Shown here one piece after another: positions 7,957 to 16,829 of a stretch of 64,000 bases of DNA (positions are counted from its first letter, which is position 1; every line of letters begins with the position of its first letter). Both the position numbers and the translations under genes were made by a program. The DNA is from Streptomyces sp. ISL-10 (GTDB lineage Bacteria > Actinomycetota > Actinomycetes > Streptomycetales > Streptomycetaceae). Location: contig NZ_JAGGOJ010000013.1 in NCBI RefSeq assembly GCF_018614575.1, positions 124,001 to 188,000 on the forward strand, read 5' to 3'. The notes under the pieces were generated by a model. That model saw nothing but the letters and a program-made list of their open reading frames with translations. It was not told the origin of the DNA and made no database searches.

Positions 7957-9201
7957 TCAGAGCGCCTTTGTGTCGACCGACGCGCCCATCCGGGCGTAGC
8001 CCGCGTCGCTCGGGTGCAGATGGTCCCCGGAGTCGTACACCGTACGCAGCCGCTGGGGTGCGTACGGGTCGCGCAGCGCCCGGTCGAAGTCGACGACCGC
8101 GTCGAAGATCCCGCCCGAGCGGATCGCCTCGTTCACCTCGATGCGCTCCGCCTCCACGGCCGGAGTGCAGCGCAGATGCCCGCCGCACGGCAGGAGCGTC
8201 GCGCCGACCACGCGCAGTCCGTGCGCACGGGCCCGGCGGCTCAGTTCCGTCAGGCCGGTGACGACGCTTTCGCCGGTGGTGGCGTACGGCGCGCGCAGCA
8301 GGTCGTTGATGCCGATGGCGACGATCACGGTTCTGGCGCCGGAGCGCCCGAGCACGTCGCGGTCGATGCGATCCAGCGTGCTGGGGCCGCGGTCGTGGCT
8401 GAGGAGCCGGTTGCCGCTGATGCCCTCGTTGAGCACGCCGTAACGGCCGGCGAGCCGGTCGGCGAGGACGTCGGGCCAGCGGCGGTTGGCGTCCGGGGTG
8501 GAGGAGATCCCGTCGGTGATCGAGTCCCCGACGGCGACGACCGCGCCGCGCGCCTCCGAGGTGAGCACGTCGACGGCGGTGACGTGGTGCCAGGAGCGGA
8601 TCTGCGCGGTGTACGCGTCCCCCGCCTCGTCGCGCGTGCGGTCGCCGTCGGCGAGGTAGGAGGTCTGGCGGGCCTGGGTGTGCGTGGTCACGGCGCCGCC
8701 GGAAGCGGGCGTGTGGACGGTGACGAGCAGATCGCCGTCGTACGGGATGCGGAGCACGACCGGGTCGCTGACCAACTGCCCGCCGGGGGCGACGGTGGCG
8801 CCCGGCGCCCTGCCGAAGGTGACCTGGCGCAGCGTTCCCCGCACGGCCTCCGGGCCGTCTCCCGCGCGCACGGCGAGGGAGACGGCGGATATGCGCAGCG
8901 GCAGGGTTCCGTAGAGGTTGGAGACGGTGACGCGGGCGGCTGTGCCCCCGATGCTGGTGTGCACGACGTTGCGTACGGAACGGCCGTCCCGGCCACCGTG
9001 CGCCCTGTTGGCGGTGGCCGGCGGCACGACGCCGACGGGGCTCGCCGACCAGGTGCCGATCCACACGGGGGCGGCTGCCGGGGGTGTGCGAAGGGCCGGC
9101 TTGTCCTTGACGGCGCCGACACCGAGATAGATACCGCCGCAGATCAGAACGACCGCGGCCATGAGGGCAGCGAGACCTGCATACCCCTGACGCTTGCTCA
9201 T
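7957..9201 (-). CDS. Secreted SGNH/GDSL-type esterase
   Basis: The 414-residue protein starts MSKRQGYAGLAALMAAVVLI, a signal peptide or anchor. The C-terminal half is an SGNH hydrolase: GDSITDG (Ser block I), NEGISGN (block II), GINDLLR (Asn block III) and SGDHLHPSD (Asp/His block V). The N-terminal ~170 residues form a beta-rich domain with the conserved WIGTWSASP start seen in GDSL proteins of this type. The substrate is probably an ester or acylated polysaccharide outside the cell. An alternative start at 9219 adds six residues; neither has a strong ribosome binding site. Confidence 0.9.
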   Translation of the reverse strand: MSKRQGYAGLAALMAAVVLICGGIYLGVGAVKDKPALRTPPAAAPVWIGTWSASPVGVVPPATANRAHGGRDGRSVRNVVHTSIGGTAARVTVSNLYGTLPLRISAVSLAVRAGDGPEAVRGTLRQVTFGRAPGATVAPGGQLVSDPVVLRIPYDGDLLVTVHTPASGGAVTTHTQARQTSYLADGDRTRDEAGDAYTAQIRSWHHVTAVDVLTSEARGAVVAVGDSITDGISSTPDANRRWPDVLADRLAGRYGVLNEGISGNRLLSHDRGPSTLDRIDRDVLGRSGARTVIVAIGINDLLRAPYATTGESVVTGLTELSRRARAHGLRVVGATLLPCGGHLRCTPAVEAERIEVNEAIRSGGIFDAVVDFDRALRDPYAPQRLRTVYDSGDHLHPSDAGYARMGASVDTKAL

Positions 9202-9266
9202 GGACACATCATCGGGCATGCCGCGGGAACTCGACGTGCCGCCCAGGAGTACACGAGGTAGGGACA

Positions 9267-9283
9267 ATGCGTACGGTACGCAT
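9267..9283. promoter_or_regulatory. Perfect 17-bp palindrome in a divergent promoter
   Basis: ATGCGTAC-G-GTACGCAT is a perfect inverted repeat lying between the divergent GDSL esterase (start 9201) and DUF445 gene (start 9304). Its length and symmetry fit a dimeric repressor such as a TetR or GntR protein, but no such regulator gene is adjacent. Confidence 0.5.
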
Positions 9284-9303
9284 GCGCGGACGGGTGGAGC
9301 GGG

Positions 9304-10791
9304 ATGGAACGCACAGAACCGGATGAGCCGGACCTGCCCTCGGGGACGGCGTCCGGCACCGCGGGCACCGGCGGCCGCGCGGACACCGGCGAGGTCGGCG
9401 GCACCGGCGGGGGCAGGGCCGTCGGCGGGAGCACCGGAGCGGCGGTCACGGCGGGCGGGGCGGCCCCGGGGCGCGCCCTCCCCGGTGCCGCGCTGCCCGG
9501 TGCCGCGCTGCCCGGTGCCGCGCTGCCCGGGTTCGCGTACACCGAGGCCGACGAGGAGAAGCGCCAGGGCGTACGGCGCATGAAGACCACCGCCACCGGC
9601 CTGCTCCTGCTGGTCGCGGTGATCTTCGTCCTCGCCACCTGGGCGAAGAACGCGGGCCTGGGTGCCTGGTCCGGATACGTCGCCGCCGCGGCCGAGGCCG
9701 GCATGGTCGGCGCGCTCGCCGACTGGTTCGCCGTCACCGCGCTCTTCCGCCACCCCCTCGGCCTGCCCATCCCGCACACCGCGATCATCCCGAACAAGAA
9801 GGACCAGCTCGGCACCTCACTCGGCTCCTTCGTCGGCGAGAACTTCCTCTCCCAGGGCGTCGTACGCGCACGCCTGCACGCCCTCGGTATCGGCGGCCGC
9901 CTCGGCGCCTGGCTCGCCGAGCCCGCCCACGCCGACCGCGTCACCGCCGAACTGTCCACCGCCCTGCGCGGCGCGCTGACCGTGCTGCGCGACTCCGACG
10001 TCCAGGCGGTCGTCGGTGAGGCCATCACGCGCCGCGCGGACGCCGCCGAGATCGCGCCCGGTGTGGGCAAGACGCTGCAGAAGATCGTCGCGGACGGCGC
10101 ACACCACCGGGCTGTCGACCTGATCTGCGCCCGCGCCCACGACTGGCTGATCCTGCACTCGGACTCGGTCATGGACGCGATCGAGGGCGGTGCGCCCGGC
10201 TGGACGCCGCGGTTCGTGGACCGCAAGGTCGGCGACCGCGTCTATCGCGAGCTGCTGCGCTTCGTCACCGAAATGCGCGACATGCCCGGCCACCCGGCGC
10301 GCAGCGCGATCGACCGCTTTCTGGGGGACTTCGCGGCCGACCTGCAGTCGGACAGCCAGACGCGCGAGCGCGTCGAGCGGATGAAGTCGGAGTGGCTCTC
10401 GCGCTCGGAGGTGCAGGACGTCATCGCGTCGGCCTGGTCCTCCGTACGCGGCATGATCATCTCGGCCGCGGAGGACGACCGCAGCGAGCTGCGACTGCGC
10501 GCCCGGGCCTCGCTGCTGTCGCTGGGCGCCCGGCTGGCGACGGACAGCAGGCTGCAGGCGAAGGTGGAGGGTTGGGTCGAGGACGCGGCGGTGTACGTGG
10601 TCACCACGTACCGCACCGAGATCACCTCGCTGATCTCGGACACGGTCGCGAGCTGGGACGCGGAGCACACCTCGCGCAAGATCGAGGCGCACATCGGCCG
10701 TGACCTGCAGTTCATCAGGATCAACGGCACGGTCGTCGGCGCTCTGGCCGGTCTGCTGATCTACACCGTCGCGCATGCGCTGGGGGCGTGA
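9304..10791 (+). CDS. DUF445 family membrane protein with repetitive N-terminus
   Basis: The 495-residue protein has a Gly/Ala/Thr-rich N-terminal region of about 85 residues with the repeat PGAAL, then a DUF445 domain: a membrane segment (TTATGLLLLVAVIFVLATWA), the motif GALADWFAVTALFRHPLGLP, a long helical middle, and a C-terminal membrane anchor (GTVVGALAGLLIYTVAHAL). DUF445 includes YheB-like proteins of unknown function. GTAIIPNKKDQLG-like IPNKKDQLGTSLG is well conserved in the family. Helices with charged heptads between the two membrane segments suggest an elongated structure. Confidence 0.88.
   Translation: MERTEPDEPDLPSGTASGTAGTGGRADTGEVGGTGGGRAVGGSTGAAVTAGGAAPGRALPGAALPGAALPGAALPGFAYTEADEEKRQGVRRMKTTATGLLLLVAVIFVLATWAKNAGLGAWSGYVAAAAEAGMVGALADWFAVTALFRHPLGLPIPHTAIIPNKKDQLGTSLGSFVGENFLSQGVVRARLHALGIGGRLGAWLAEPAHADRVTAELSTALRGALTVLRDSDVQAVVGEAITRRADAAEIAPGVGKTLQKIVADGAHHRAVDLICARAHDWLILHSDSVMDAIEGGAPGWTPRFVDRKVGDRVYRELLRFVTEMRDMPGHPARSAIDRFLGDFAADLQSDSQTRERVERMKSEWLSRSEVQDVIASAWSSVRGMIISAAEDDRSELRLRARASLLSLGARLATDSRLQAKVEGWVEDAAVYVVTTYRTEITSLISDTVASWDAEHTSRKIEAHIGRDLQFIRINGTVVGALAGLLIYTVAHALGA
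9481..9528 (+). repeat. In-frame 15-bp tandem repeat (GTGCCGCGCTGCCCG)
   Basis: Three to four perfect copies encode a repeated PGAAL peptide in the disordered N-terminus of the DUF445 protein. Copy number is a multiple of three bases, so expansion would keep the frame. Confidence 0.85.
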
Positions 10792-10849
10792 AAGGCCCCG
10801 CCGGCCAGGGTGTACGCCGGGCGTGACGGCGGCGGCCGAGGCGGGACGT

Positions 10850-10896
10850 GCGCTGGGCGCGTAACCGGTCCCTGCCGACGGTCACGCGCCCAGCGC
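10850..10896. terminator. Long hairpin between convergent genes
   Basis: GCGCTGGGCGCGT and ACGCGCCCAGCGC pair perfectly (13 bp) and an inner ACCG/CGGT extends the stem. There is no T-run, as is common in Streptomyces. It follows the DUF445 gene and precedes the end of the convergent small membrane protein gene, so it can serve both. Confidence 0.65.
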
Positions 10897-10995
10897 CTCT
10901 AGGGGAGGTGTCATGGAATACGTACGGCGGACCCGGAGTGTTCAGCGCCCACCGGAGGATGCCCGAGGCGGTTACCCGCCACTGAGCGGACGAGC

Positions 10996-11298
10996 TCAGC
11001 GGCTCCGGCGGGTGACCGCGACGGACGCCAGGGCGACGCCGGCCGCCACCGTGAGGACGGCCGGCCACGCGCCCACCTTCCTGGCCAGGGGATGGGACCC
11101 GGCGAAGGCGGCGACGTACGCGGCGCTCAGCCCGGCGGCGGCCTTCGGCCCGGCGTCCCGGTGCCACTGACGTGCGGCGACGGCGCCGGCCGCGGCGAGG
11201 GCGATCCCGCCGAGGGGGCGCTTCTTGGTGAAGCGGGCGACGGAGTACCCGCCCACGAGTCCGCCTGCCGCCACCGCTGCCGCGGGAACCTTGGCCAT
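10996..11298 (-). CDS. Small Ala-rich membrane protein, unknown function
   Basis: The 100-residue product has about four short hydrophobic stretches separated by basic turns (FTKKRPLGG, QWHRDAGPK, and RRSR at the end). The ATG at 11298 is preceded by GGCGG. I do not recognise a named family. The spacing of hydrophobic segments fits a small integral membrane protein. Confidence 0.6.
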   Translation of the reverse strand: MAKVPAAAVAAGGLVGGYSVARFTKKRPLGGIALAAAGAVAARQWHRDAGPKAAAGLSAAYVAAFAGSHPLARKVGAWPAVLTVAAGVALASVAVTRRSR

Positions 11299-11335
11299 GG
11301 TGCTGCCGCCTTTCACTGTCGAACGTCGACCTGGT

Positions 11336-11486
11336 GAGCCGTAATGAGCCGTAACGCCCGTAACGAGCCCCGTAACGAGCCTAGAGCGCCGGTGAGCTGC
11401 CTCAGCCCGCGCCCCACGCTCCCGTCCCTCAGCGCTCTCAGTGCTCTCGGTTCCCTCAGTGCCCTCAGTGCCCTCGGCGCGCTCAG
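11336..11486. repeat. Two short degenerate repeat tracts
   Basis: The first tract repeats GAGCCGTAAC-like units (about 11336-11385). The second (about 11421-11486) repeats CCCTCAGTG and CTCTCAGTG. They fill the region between two minus-strand genes and stop at the CHRD gene's stop codon. The unit CTCAGTG is the reverse complement of CACTGAG in the array at 1667-1716. Confidence 0.65.
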
Positions 11487-12472
11487 TGGAAGAGCTGACC
11501 GCGCACCGCGCCGTCGGGGAACTTCTTGGTGTGGATGTTCGAGTAGAACCCCCACGGGTTGTGTTGGATCTCCTCCAGCAGCCCCTTGTGCTGGTGCTCC
11601 AACCGCCCCGAAACGGCGAAGAGACCCTCCGGTACGGGCTTGTTGAGAAGCCCCAGCACAACGTCGCCGTTCTTTCCGAACCCGCCCTTGTGGATGTGGG
11701 CGGCCTGGGGGGCCTGGATGTTGACCCAGGCGAGCGAGAAGTCGACGTTGCGGCCGGCGGGGTGCAGGAAGGTCACCGCGTACCCGTCGTCGTCCCCCAC
11801 CTTGTGCGCGTCGGTGACCGGGACTTCCTGCGCGCCGCTCGACAACGCCCGCAGCTTGCCGCCCTTGATGATGTGCAGCGGGTTGATGTTCTTCTTCAGA
11901 CGTTTCAGTTGCCCGCGTACGGCGCCGCCCGGGAACTCCTTGCTGTGCAGGTTCAGATAGAAACCGGACGGATGCTCGCGGATGCTGTCGGCGAGCTTGG
12001 CATCGGTGAGTTCCGTGTGCCCGGCCGCCGAGTGGATGGTGTCGGGCATCTCGGTGCCGAACAGCGGGACCTTCACGTCGCCGTTCTGTCCCGCGGCACC
12101 CTGGTGGATGTGTCCCTGGCTCGGCACGAACCCCTTCCACTGCATCGCGAAGACGACCCGGTCGCCCTTCACCTTGACGAGGGCCACGGCCTTGCCGTCG
12201 GGGTCGTTGACGGCGGGCCCGCCTTCCTCGGCGACCTCGTGCGCGCCGGTGAGGACGGCGGCGAAGGTGACGGCGTGGCCGTGGGCCGGTTTGGTGAACG
12301 TCGTCGCGCCGCCGCTCGCCGCCGTGGTGTGGCCCCCTCCGTGGCTGTCGTTCGCGGACGCGGGAACCGCGCCCGCCGTGGCGGCGAGCACGATGGCGGC
12401 CGACACGGAGACGTGACGCACGGAGACGTGGCGACGCACGGAGACGTGACGCGAGACGTGGCGCTTGTGCAT
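11483..12472 (-). CDS. Secreted protein with two CHRD domains
   Basis: The 329-residue protein has a signal peptide with an odd repetitive n-region (HVSVRRHVSVRHVSVS), then two CHRD (chordin-like) domains: the first ends FYLNLHSKEFPGGAVRGQL, the second ends FYSNIHTKKFPDGAVRGQL. Both contain the HIH motif (QGHIHQG and AAHIHKG), candidates for metal binding. CHRD proteins are secreted and of unknown role in bacteria. ATG 12472 is chosen because GGGAGG lies about ten bases upstream; an in-frame ATG at 12490 is possible. Confidence 0.88.
   Translation of the reverse strand: MHKRHVSRHVSVRRHVSVRHVSVSAAIVLAATAGAVPASANDSHGGGHTTAASGGATTFTKPAHGHAVTFAAVLTGAHEVAEEGGPAVNDPDGKAVALVKVKGDRVVFAMQWKGFVPSQGHIHQGAAGQNGDVKVPLFGTEMPDTIHSAAGHTELTDAKLADSIREHPSGFYLNLHSKEFPGGAVRGQLKRLKKNINPLHIIKGGKLRALSSGAQEVPVTDAHKVGDDDGYAVTFLHPAGRNVDFSLAWVNIQAPQAAHIHKGGFGKNGDVVLGLLNKPVPEGLFAVSGRLEHQHKGLLEEIQHNPWGFYSNIHTKKFPDGAVRGQLFH
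12404..12462 (-). repeat. Tandem repeat in signal-peptide coding region (ACGGAGACGTG unit)
   Basis: Three to four imperfect copies of CACGGAGACGTG (plus-strand view) encode the HVSVR repeats at the start of the CHRD protein. The signal peptide n-region appears to have grown by slippage. Confidence 0.7.
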
Positions 12473-12653
12473 GGCGGATGAACCTCCCATTGGGGGCCGA
12501 CCCGGTCGTGGCCGGTCGGCGTCAAGTACGGGCCCTCCCGTCGCCCCGTTCAAAGGAGATTTCCGCGAATCCAGTTGAACGACCGGTCAGTCGGACCCGT
12601 ACATCCCGCCGTACGTTGCTTCCCGCCAGACCGGAATCCGAGGGGATCTCACC

Positions 12654-13298
12654 ATGCGCGGCACCCGCACCGCAGCGACCACAGCGACCACGGCGACCAC
12701 AGCCCGGACCAGAAGCCTCCTCGCGGCCCCGCTGATCGCGCTGGCGCTGCTCACGGTGACGTCGTGCGCGGACTCCGGCGGTTCCGGCTCCGGATACGGC
12801 GCGGGGGCGGCCTCCCCGAGCGCCGAGCAACCCGCAGCGGGGCAACCGAAGCAGCCGGAGGCTGAGCCCCCCGCCGATGCGGATGCGCCGGTCGGGGACG
12901 CCGACCCGGAGCCCGCTGCCACGCCCGCGACCGTCACCGTCGCGACGGCGGAGTCCGAGCTCGGCACGATCCTCGTCGACGGCAAGGGCCGTACGCTCTA
13001 CGGCTTCACCAAGGACAAGCCGGGCCAGGCCAACTGCGACGCCGACTGCATCGCCGTCTGGCCGGCCCTCACCACCGTGAACGACGTGAAGGCGGGGCCG
13101 GGCGCGCAGGCCGGGCTGCTGAAGGAGGCGAAGTTCGGCGCGGGCGCGGAGCAGGCGGTCTACGGGGACTGGCCGCTGTACTACTACGTGGGCGATGTGG
13201 TGCCCGGGGACGTCAACGGCCAGGGTTTGGACGGCGAGTGGTTCGTGATCGCAGCGGACGGCAAGCTGATCAAGAAGGAGGCGGAGACGGTGGTCTGA
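12654..13298 (+). CDS. Secreted-repeat lipoprotein (COG4315 type)
   Basis: The 214-residue product has a lipoprotein signal with lipobox LTVTSCAD (lipidated Cys near residue 38), a Pro/Glu/Ala-rich linker, and a domain with two units of the lipoprotein repeat of PF03640 type: LGTILVDGKGRTLYGFTKD followed by a C-x-A-x-C-x-A-W block (NCDADCIAVWPAL), and then YGDWPLYYYVGD. The family is exported and of unknown function, possibly linked to membrane-associated redox or peptide. It is divergent from the CHRD gene. Confidence 0.87.
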   Translation: MRGTRTAATTATTATTARTRSLLAAPLIALALLTVTSCADSGGSGSGYGAGAASPSAEQPAAGQPKQPEAEPPADADAPVGDADPEPAATPATVTVATAESELGTILVDGKGRTLYGFTKDKPGQANCDADCIAVWPALTTVNDVKAGPGAQAGLLKEAKFGAGAEQAVYGDWPLYYYVGDVVPGDVNGQGLDGEWFVIAADGKLIKKEAETVV

Positions 13299-13333
13299 GG
13301 CTCCTGCGCTGCCTCAACCTCCTCGTTCGTCCG

Positions 13334-14152
13334 TCACTCGCAGGCGACGCCGTCGCCGTCCCGGTCCAGGTGGCGCCCGTATCCGGGGTCACCGGCGTGG
13401 ATGGGAGCGGCACCGGCGGCGCGTACCGCGGAGCAGTTGGCGTAGTACGTGCTACCTCCGGAAGTGCCCCCAGAGCTGCCTCCATTGCCCCCACTGCCAC
13501 CGCTGCCCCCGCTGTACGGCTCGCAGCCGACGCCGTCGCCGTCCCGGTCCAGGTGGCGTGCGTAGCCGGGGTCACCTTCGTGAACCGGTGCGGCTCCCGC
13601 CGCTCGCGCGGCATCGCAGTTCGCGTACGACACCTTCGGCGCGGCAGGCACCTCGGTCGGCTTCGGCGTCGGCGTGGGCTTGGCAACGGTGATCCGTACG
13701 ACGGCGGTGCCACTGAGCGAGGCGTCGCCCTTCACCTCCACGCGGTACGTGAACTCGTCCTCGCCTGCGTAGCCGGGCGTGGACGTGTAGACGATGTCGG
13801 TGCCGTCGACCGTCGCCGTGCCGTGTGACGGAGCGGTGTCCACGGTCACGGTGAACCCATCGGTCCCGAGGGCGCTTTCGAGGCCTTCGGCGATGGCACC
13901 TTCCTGCGTGAGGGTGTCGTTCTCCAGGACTGCCACGACGATCTCCTCGCCCGCGTCCGCGCTCTCCTCGTCGTCGACGAGGTCGAGGACGGGTGGGGGA
14001 GTCGGGGAGGGAGCGGGCGTTTCCTGCGTTGCGGCGCTGGACGTGGCTGCGACGGGCTTCGCGTCGTCGCTGCCCCCGCCGCACCCCGCGAGAACCGCAC
14101 CCAGGACCGCGACAGTGGCCACGACCCGACCGCGCGCTCTTCGTATGGACAT
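13334..14152 (-). CDS. Lipoprotein with Ig-like domain and two Excalibur calcium-binding domains
   Basis: The 272-residue protein has a lipobox (VLAGCGGG, Cys near residue 22), a Thr/Pro linker, a cadherin/Big-like domain (residues ~50-150, ending FTYRVEVKGDASLSGTAVVRI), and two Excalibur repeats, each with YANCxAxRAAGAAP and the calcium loop HLDRDGDGVGCE / HLDRDGDGVACE. The repeats are separated by a Gly/Ser linker. Calcium binding through DRDGDG is well supported; the role of the protein at the cell surface is unknown. ATG 14152 has a GGGGGG tract upstream. Confidence 0.9.
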   Translation of the reverse strand: MSIRRARGRVVATVAVLGAVLAGCGGGSDDAKPVAATSSAATQETPAPSPTPPPVLDLVDDEESADAGEEIVVAVLENDTLTQEGAIAEGLESALGTDGFTVTVDTAPSHGTATVDGTDIVYTSTPGYAGEDEFTYRVEVKGDASLSGTAVVRITVAKPTPTPKPTEVPAAPKVSYANCDAARAAGAAPVHEGDPGYARHLDRDGDGVGCEPYSGGSGGSGGNGGSSGGTSGGSTYYANCSAVRAAGAAPIHAGDPGYGRHLDRDGDGVACE

Positions 14153-14345
14153 ATGTGCCCCCCAAGACCGATGAAGCGGAACCGCAGGTACCGAGCATGG
14201 CACCGAGGTGAAGGAAATGTGAGGGGATCGCGCAACAGTGATGAGTGCGTGCGTGGAGGCACGCGCCTGCCGACCGGGTGGGTCCGGGCCGTGCTCGTCC
14301 CGGAATCGACCCCCGTAGGATCAGATCCTGGACTCAGGGGGAGTT

Positions 14346-15500
14346 GTGCGCAGGCACGGGAACGCACCGGCTCGGCCGCCTCGGCTGCTGCGTGCCGTGA
14401 CGGTGACCGCGGCCTTCGCTGTGGCGCTCGCTCTGCTCGCCGCGATCGTGTGGTTCCTGCCGGGCGTGGTCGTGGACCACGACCTCGCGGGGGCGAACGT
14501 GGAGCCGAAGGAGCGGCTGAGCGCGGTCAACAACGTCCGTGCCACGCTGTTGCAGGCCGTGGGCGGACTCGCCATCTTCGCCGGTGCGTACGTCGCCTGG
14601 CGCCAGATGCGGGTCGGGCAGGAGGGTCTGCACGCCACGCGCGAGGGGCAGATCACCGACCGCTTCGGCCAGGCGGTCGACCAGACCGGGAGCGACAAGC
14701 TCGACGTTCGGATCGGCGGCCTCTACTCCCTGTGGCGGGTGGCGGAACACTCCCACCGGGACCGGGAGGCGGTCATCGCCATCATGGCGGCGTTCCTACG
14801 GATCCACCTGCCGTGGCCGCCCTCGTCGCCGGACGCGCCTGCCGCCGACGCGCCCATCAACTCCGTACCACCCCTGGAGACCAGGGCCCCCGACGCCCAG
14901 GTCGCGTTGACCTGCCTCGGCGTCCTGGGTGAGGGCCGCCGCCCGGAATGGCTCAACCTCATCGCCACCGACCTCCGGCGGGCCGACTGCGACGGCCTTC
15001 ACCTACAAGGAGTCATCCTCGACCGCGCCTGTATGGCGGCGGCAAGCGTCTTCCGCGTCGACCTGACCCGCGCCTCCCTGGCGGGAGCGATCCTGCGCCA
15101 GGCCGAGCTGGCGACATCGATCCTCCGCGCCGCCCGCTGCGTGGACGCGGATCTGCGCGGCGCCCGGCTCGTCGAAACCGACCTGGCGGAGGCCGACTTC
15201 ACGGACGCTGACCTGCGGGAGGCAGACCTGTCCGGGGCCTGGGCGGCCGGCACGGTCTTCCGCCGTGCGGATCTGCGCATGACGAACCTGCGGAACGCGG
15301 ACCTGAGCACCGCGGACCTGTTCGAGACCCTGTTGGAGGGGGCTCACGCGAATGCGGCGACGCGCTGGCCGGCGGGTTTCGACCCCACGGCCCGGGGAGT
15401 GACGTCGCGGGAGGGCCCGGAGGAGGACGGGCCCACCTCCGCGACCGTCTCGGGCTTCACGCTCCGTACGGACCTGCCGGAGCTGCGGTCGTATCCCTGA
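14346..15500 (+). CDS. Membrane-anchored pentapeptide-repeat protein
   Basis: The 384-residue protein has two N-terminal membrane segments (residues ~16-40 and ~62-80), a helical cytoplasmic region (ITDRFGQAVDQTGSDKLDVRIGGLYSLWRVAEHS), and a C-terminal run of A(D/N)LxxA pentapeptide repeats from about residue 210 to 330 (for example ADLREADLSGAW). The GQAxxQLGS-like D.RIGGIYALER motif is common to this actinobacterial group. The beta-helix probably mediates protein contacts; target unknown. Confidence 0.88.
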   Translation: MRRHGNAPARPPRLLRAVTVTAAFAVALALLAAIVWFLPGVVVDHDLAGANVEPKERLSAVNNVRATLLQAVGGLAIFAGAYVAWRQMRVGQEGLHATREGQITDRFGQAVDQTGSDKLDVRIGGLYSLWRVAEHSHRDREAVIAIMAAFLRIHLPWPPSSPDAPAADAPINSVPPLETRAPDAQVALTCLGVLGEGRRPEWLNLIATDLRRADCDGLHLQGVILDRACMAAASVFRVDLTRASLAGAILRQAELATSILRAARCVDADLRGARLVETDLAEADFTDADLREADLSGAWAAGTVFRRADLRMTNLRNADLSTADLFETLLEGAHANAATRWPAGFDPTARGVTSREGPEEDGPTSATVSGFTLRTDLPELRSYP

Positions 15501-15518
15501 GCCACGCACACGGCCGCT

Positions 15519-16742
15519 TCATGGCCCCACGGACTGCAGGAACTCCCGTACTACCGCGCTGAACCCCGCCGGGTCCGACTCGTGCACCGTGTGCCCGGTC
15601 GGGAGCCGGGCGAGCCTGGTTCCGGGGCGTCGGGCCACGATGTCCGCGGCGTGTCCCTCGCTGAGGACATCGCTGCGGGTGCCATGGACCAGCAGCGCCG
15701 GGCAATCGCTCGCCAGCCAGTCCTCCCAGTGGTCTCCGTTGAGACACTGCTGTGAGACCACCATGTCCTTCGGGTCGAACACCGGCCCCCAGCCGTCGCT
15801 GTGCTCGCGTATCGCGTCCCCGAGATGGCGCGCCGACTCGCCCAGCCCCTCGATCAGCGCCGCGCGCGTCGGGGCCCGCCGTGGCCACGACAGGCAGAAC
15901 GACAGGTCGTCGTCGACCTCGGCGCCGATGTCCTCGACCACGAGGGCGCTCACCAACTCGGGGCGGCGCGCGGCGAGCTGGTAGGCGTTGACACCGCCGA
16001 GCGAGTGCCCGAGGACCACGACGCCGCTGAGCTCGAGGTGGTCGAGCAGTGCTGCCGCGTCCCGTATGTACCCCTCGCGCGAGAAGTCCCCGGGGCGGTC
16101 GGAACGCCCATGGCCGCGCTGGTCGAGGGCGATCACCCGCCACTCGGGGGCGAGGTCACGAGCCGTCGCCGCGAACGTACGTCCCTCGCCGAAGTGCCCG
16201 TGCAACGCGAGCAGGGGCCGCCCCGGCCCGCCGAAGTCCAGGTACGACAGCCGGTGCCCGCCCGCGTCGAACGCGCTGCGCGTCGGTTCCTCGCCGGCGG
16301 GCTCTCCGGCCGGCAGACCAGCGACCGACGACCCACCGACGCGCGACGCGGGCAGCGTGCCGAGCCGCGCCTCGACCCGGCCGCGCAGCAGCCCGTACTC
16401 CTCCGCCCGCCGCAGCGGGCGTCCGACCGGACGTGGAACGATCCGCCGTCCGGTCACCACCTCCCCGACGCGGAACTGCTCACGGGTGAGGTCTATCTCG
16501 ACGCCGCTCGGCAGGACGTTCCACCAGTGGTAGCCGCGCTGCTCAGCCCCGAGCCGCACCTCCCCGACGGCAAGGTCGCCACCGAGCACGTCGTGCACGA
16601 CCAGCGCGGTGATGTCGCAGTGCCCCCAGGCCGGGTTATCCCCGGACCAGGCGGCACGCGCCACGTCATCGGGCGAACACGTGTCGGCGGCCCAACTGGC
16701 GCGCAGGGCGCCCTCGAGGTCGGTCAGCGTATGCGGAGTCAT
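15519..16742 (-). CDS. YunG-like domain fused to alpha/beta hydrolase
   Basis: The N-terminal ~130 residues match the YunG-like family (WAADTCSPDDVARAAWS, GHCDITALVVHDVLGG, WNVLPSGVEIDLTREQF). A linker of ~50 residues follows and then a complete alpha/beta hydrolase: LLALHGHFG oxyanion region, GHSLGG nucleophile elbow, LLVHGTRSD with the acid, and TGHTVHES with the catalytic His. Total 407 residues from ATG 16742; in-frame starts at 16754 and 16766 exist. YunG has no known function, and a fusion to a hydrolase suggests they act on the same compound. It is convergent with the pentapeptide gene, 18 bases apart. Confidence 0.88.
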   Translation of the reverse strand: MTPHTLTDLEGALRASWAADTCSPDDVARAAWSGDNPAWGHCDITALVVHDVLGGDLAVGEVRLGAEQRGYHWWNVLPSGVEIDLTREQFRVGEVVTGRRIVPRPVGRPLRRAEEYGLLRGRVEARLGTLPASRVGGSSVAGLPAGEPAGEEPTRSAFDAGGHRLSYLDFGGPGRPLLALHGHFGEGRTFAATARDLAPEWRVIALDQRGHGRSDRPGDFSREGYIRDAAALLDHLELSGVVVLGHSLGGVNAYQLAARRPELVSALVVEDIGAEVDDDLSFCLSWPRRAPTRAALIEGLGESARHLGDAIREHSDGWGPVFDPKDMVVSQQCLNGDHWEDWLASDCPALLVHGTRSDVLSEGHAADIVARRPGTRLARLPTGHTVHESDPAGFSAVVREFLQSVGP

Positions 16743-16829
16743 GCTCTTCAGCATGCCGCAGCCCACTGACAGCGAACCGGCCCGGATCGACCGCCGACCG
16801 GGCCGCGCGACGACGCCCCGGGCGGGCGG

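Noticed and set aside
10913-11170. Plus-strand frame with a fine GGGGAGG and ATG (MEYVRRTRSVQ...)
   Set aside because: It runs antisense into the small membrane protein gene, and beyond the first residues shows only compositional Ala/Arg/Pro content.
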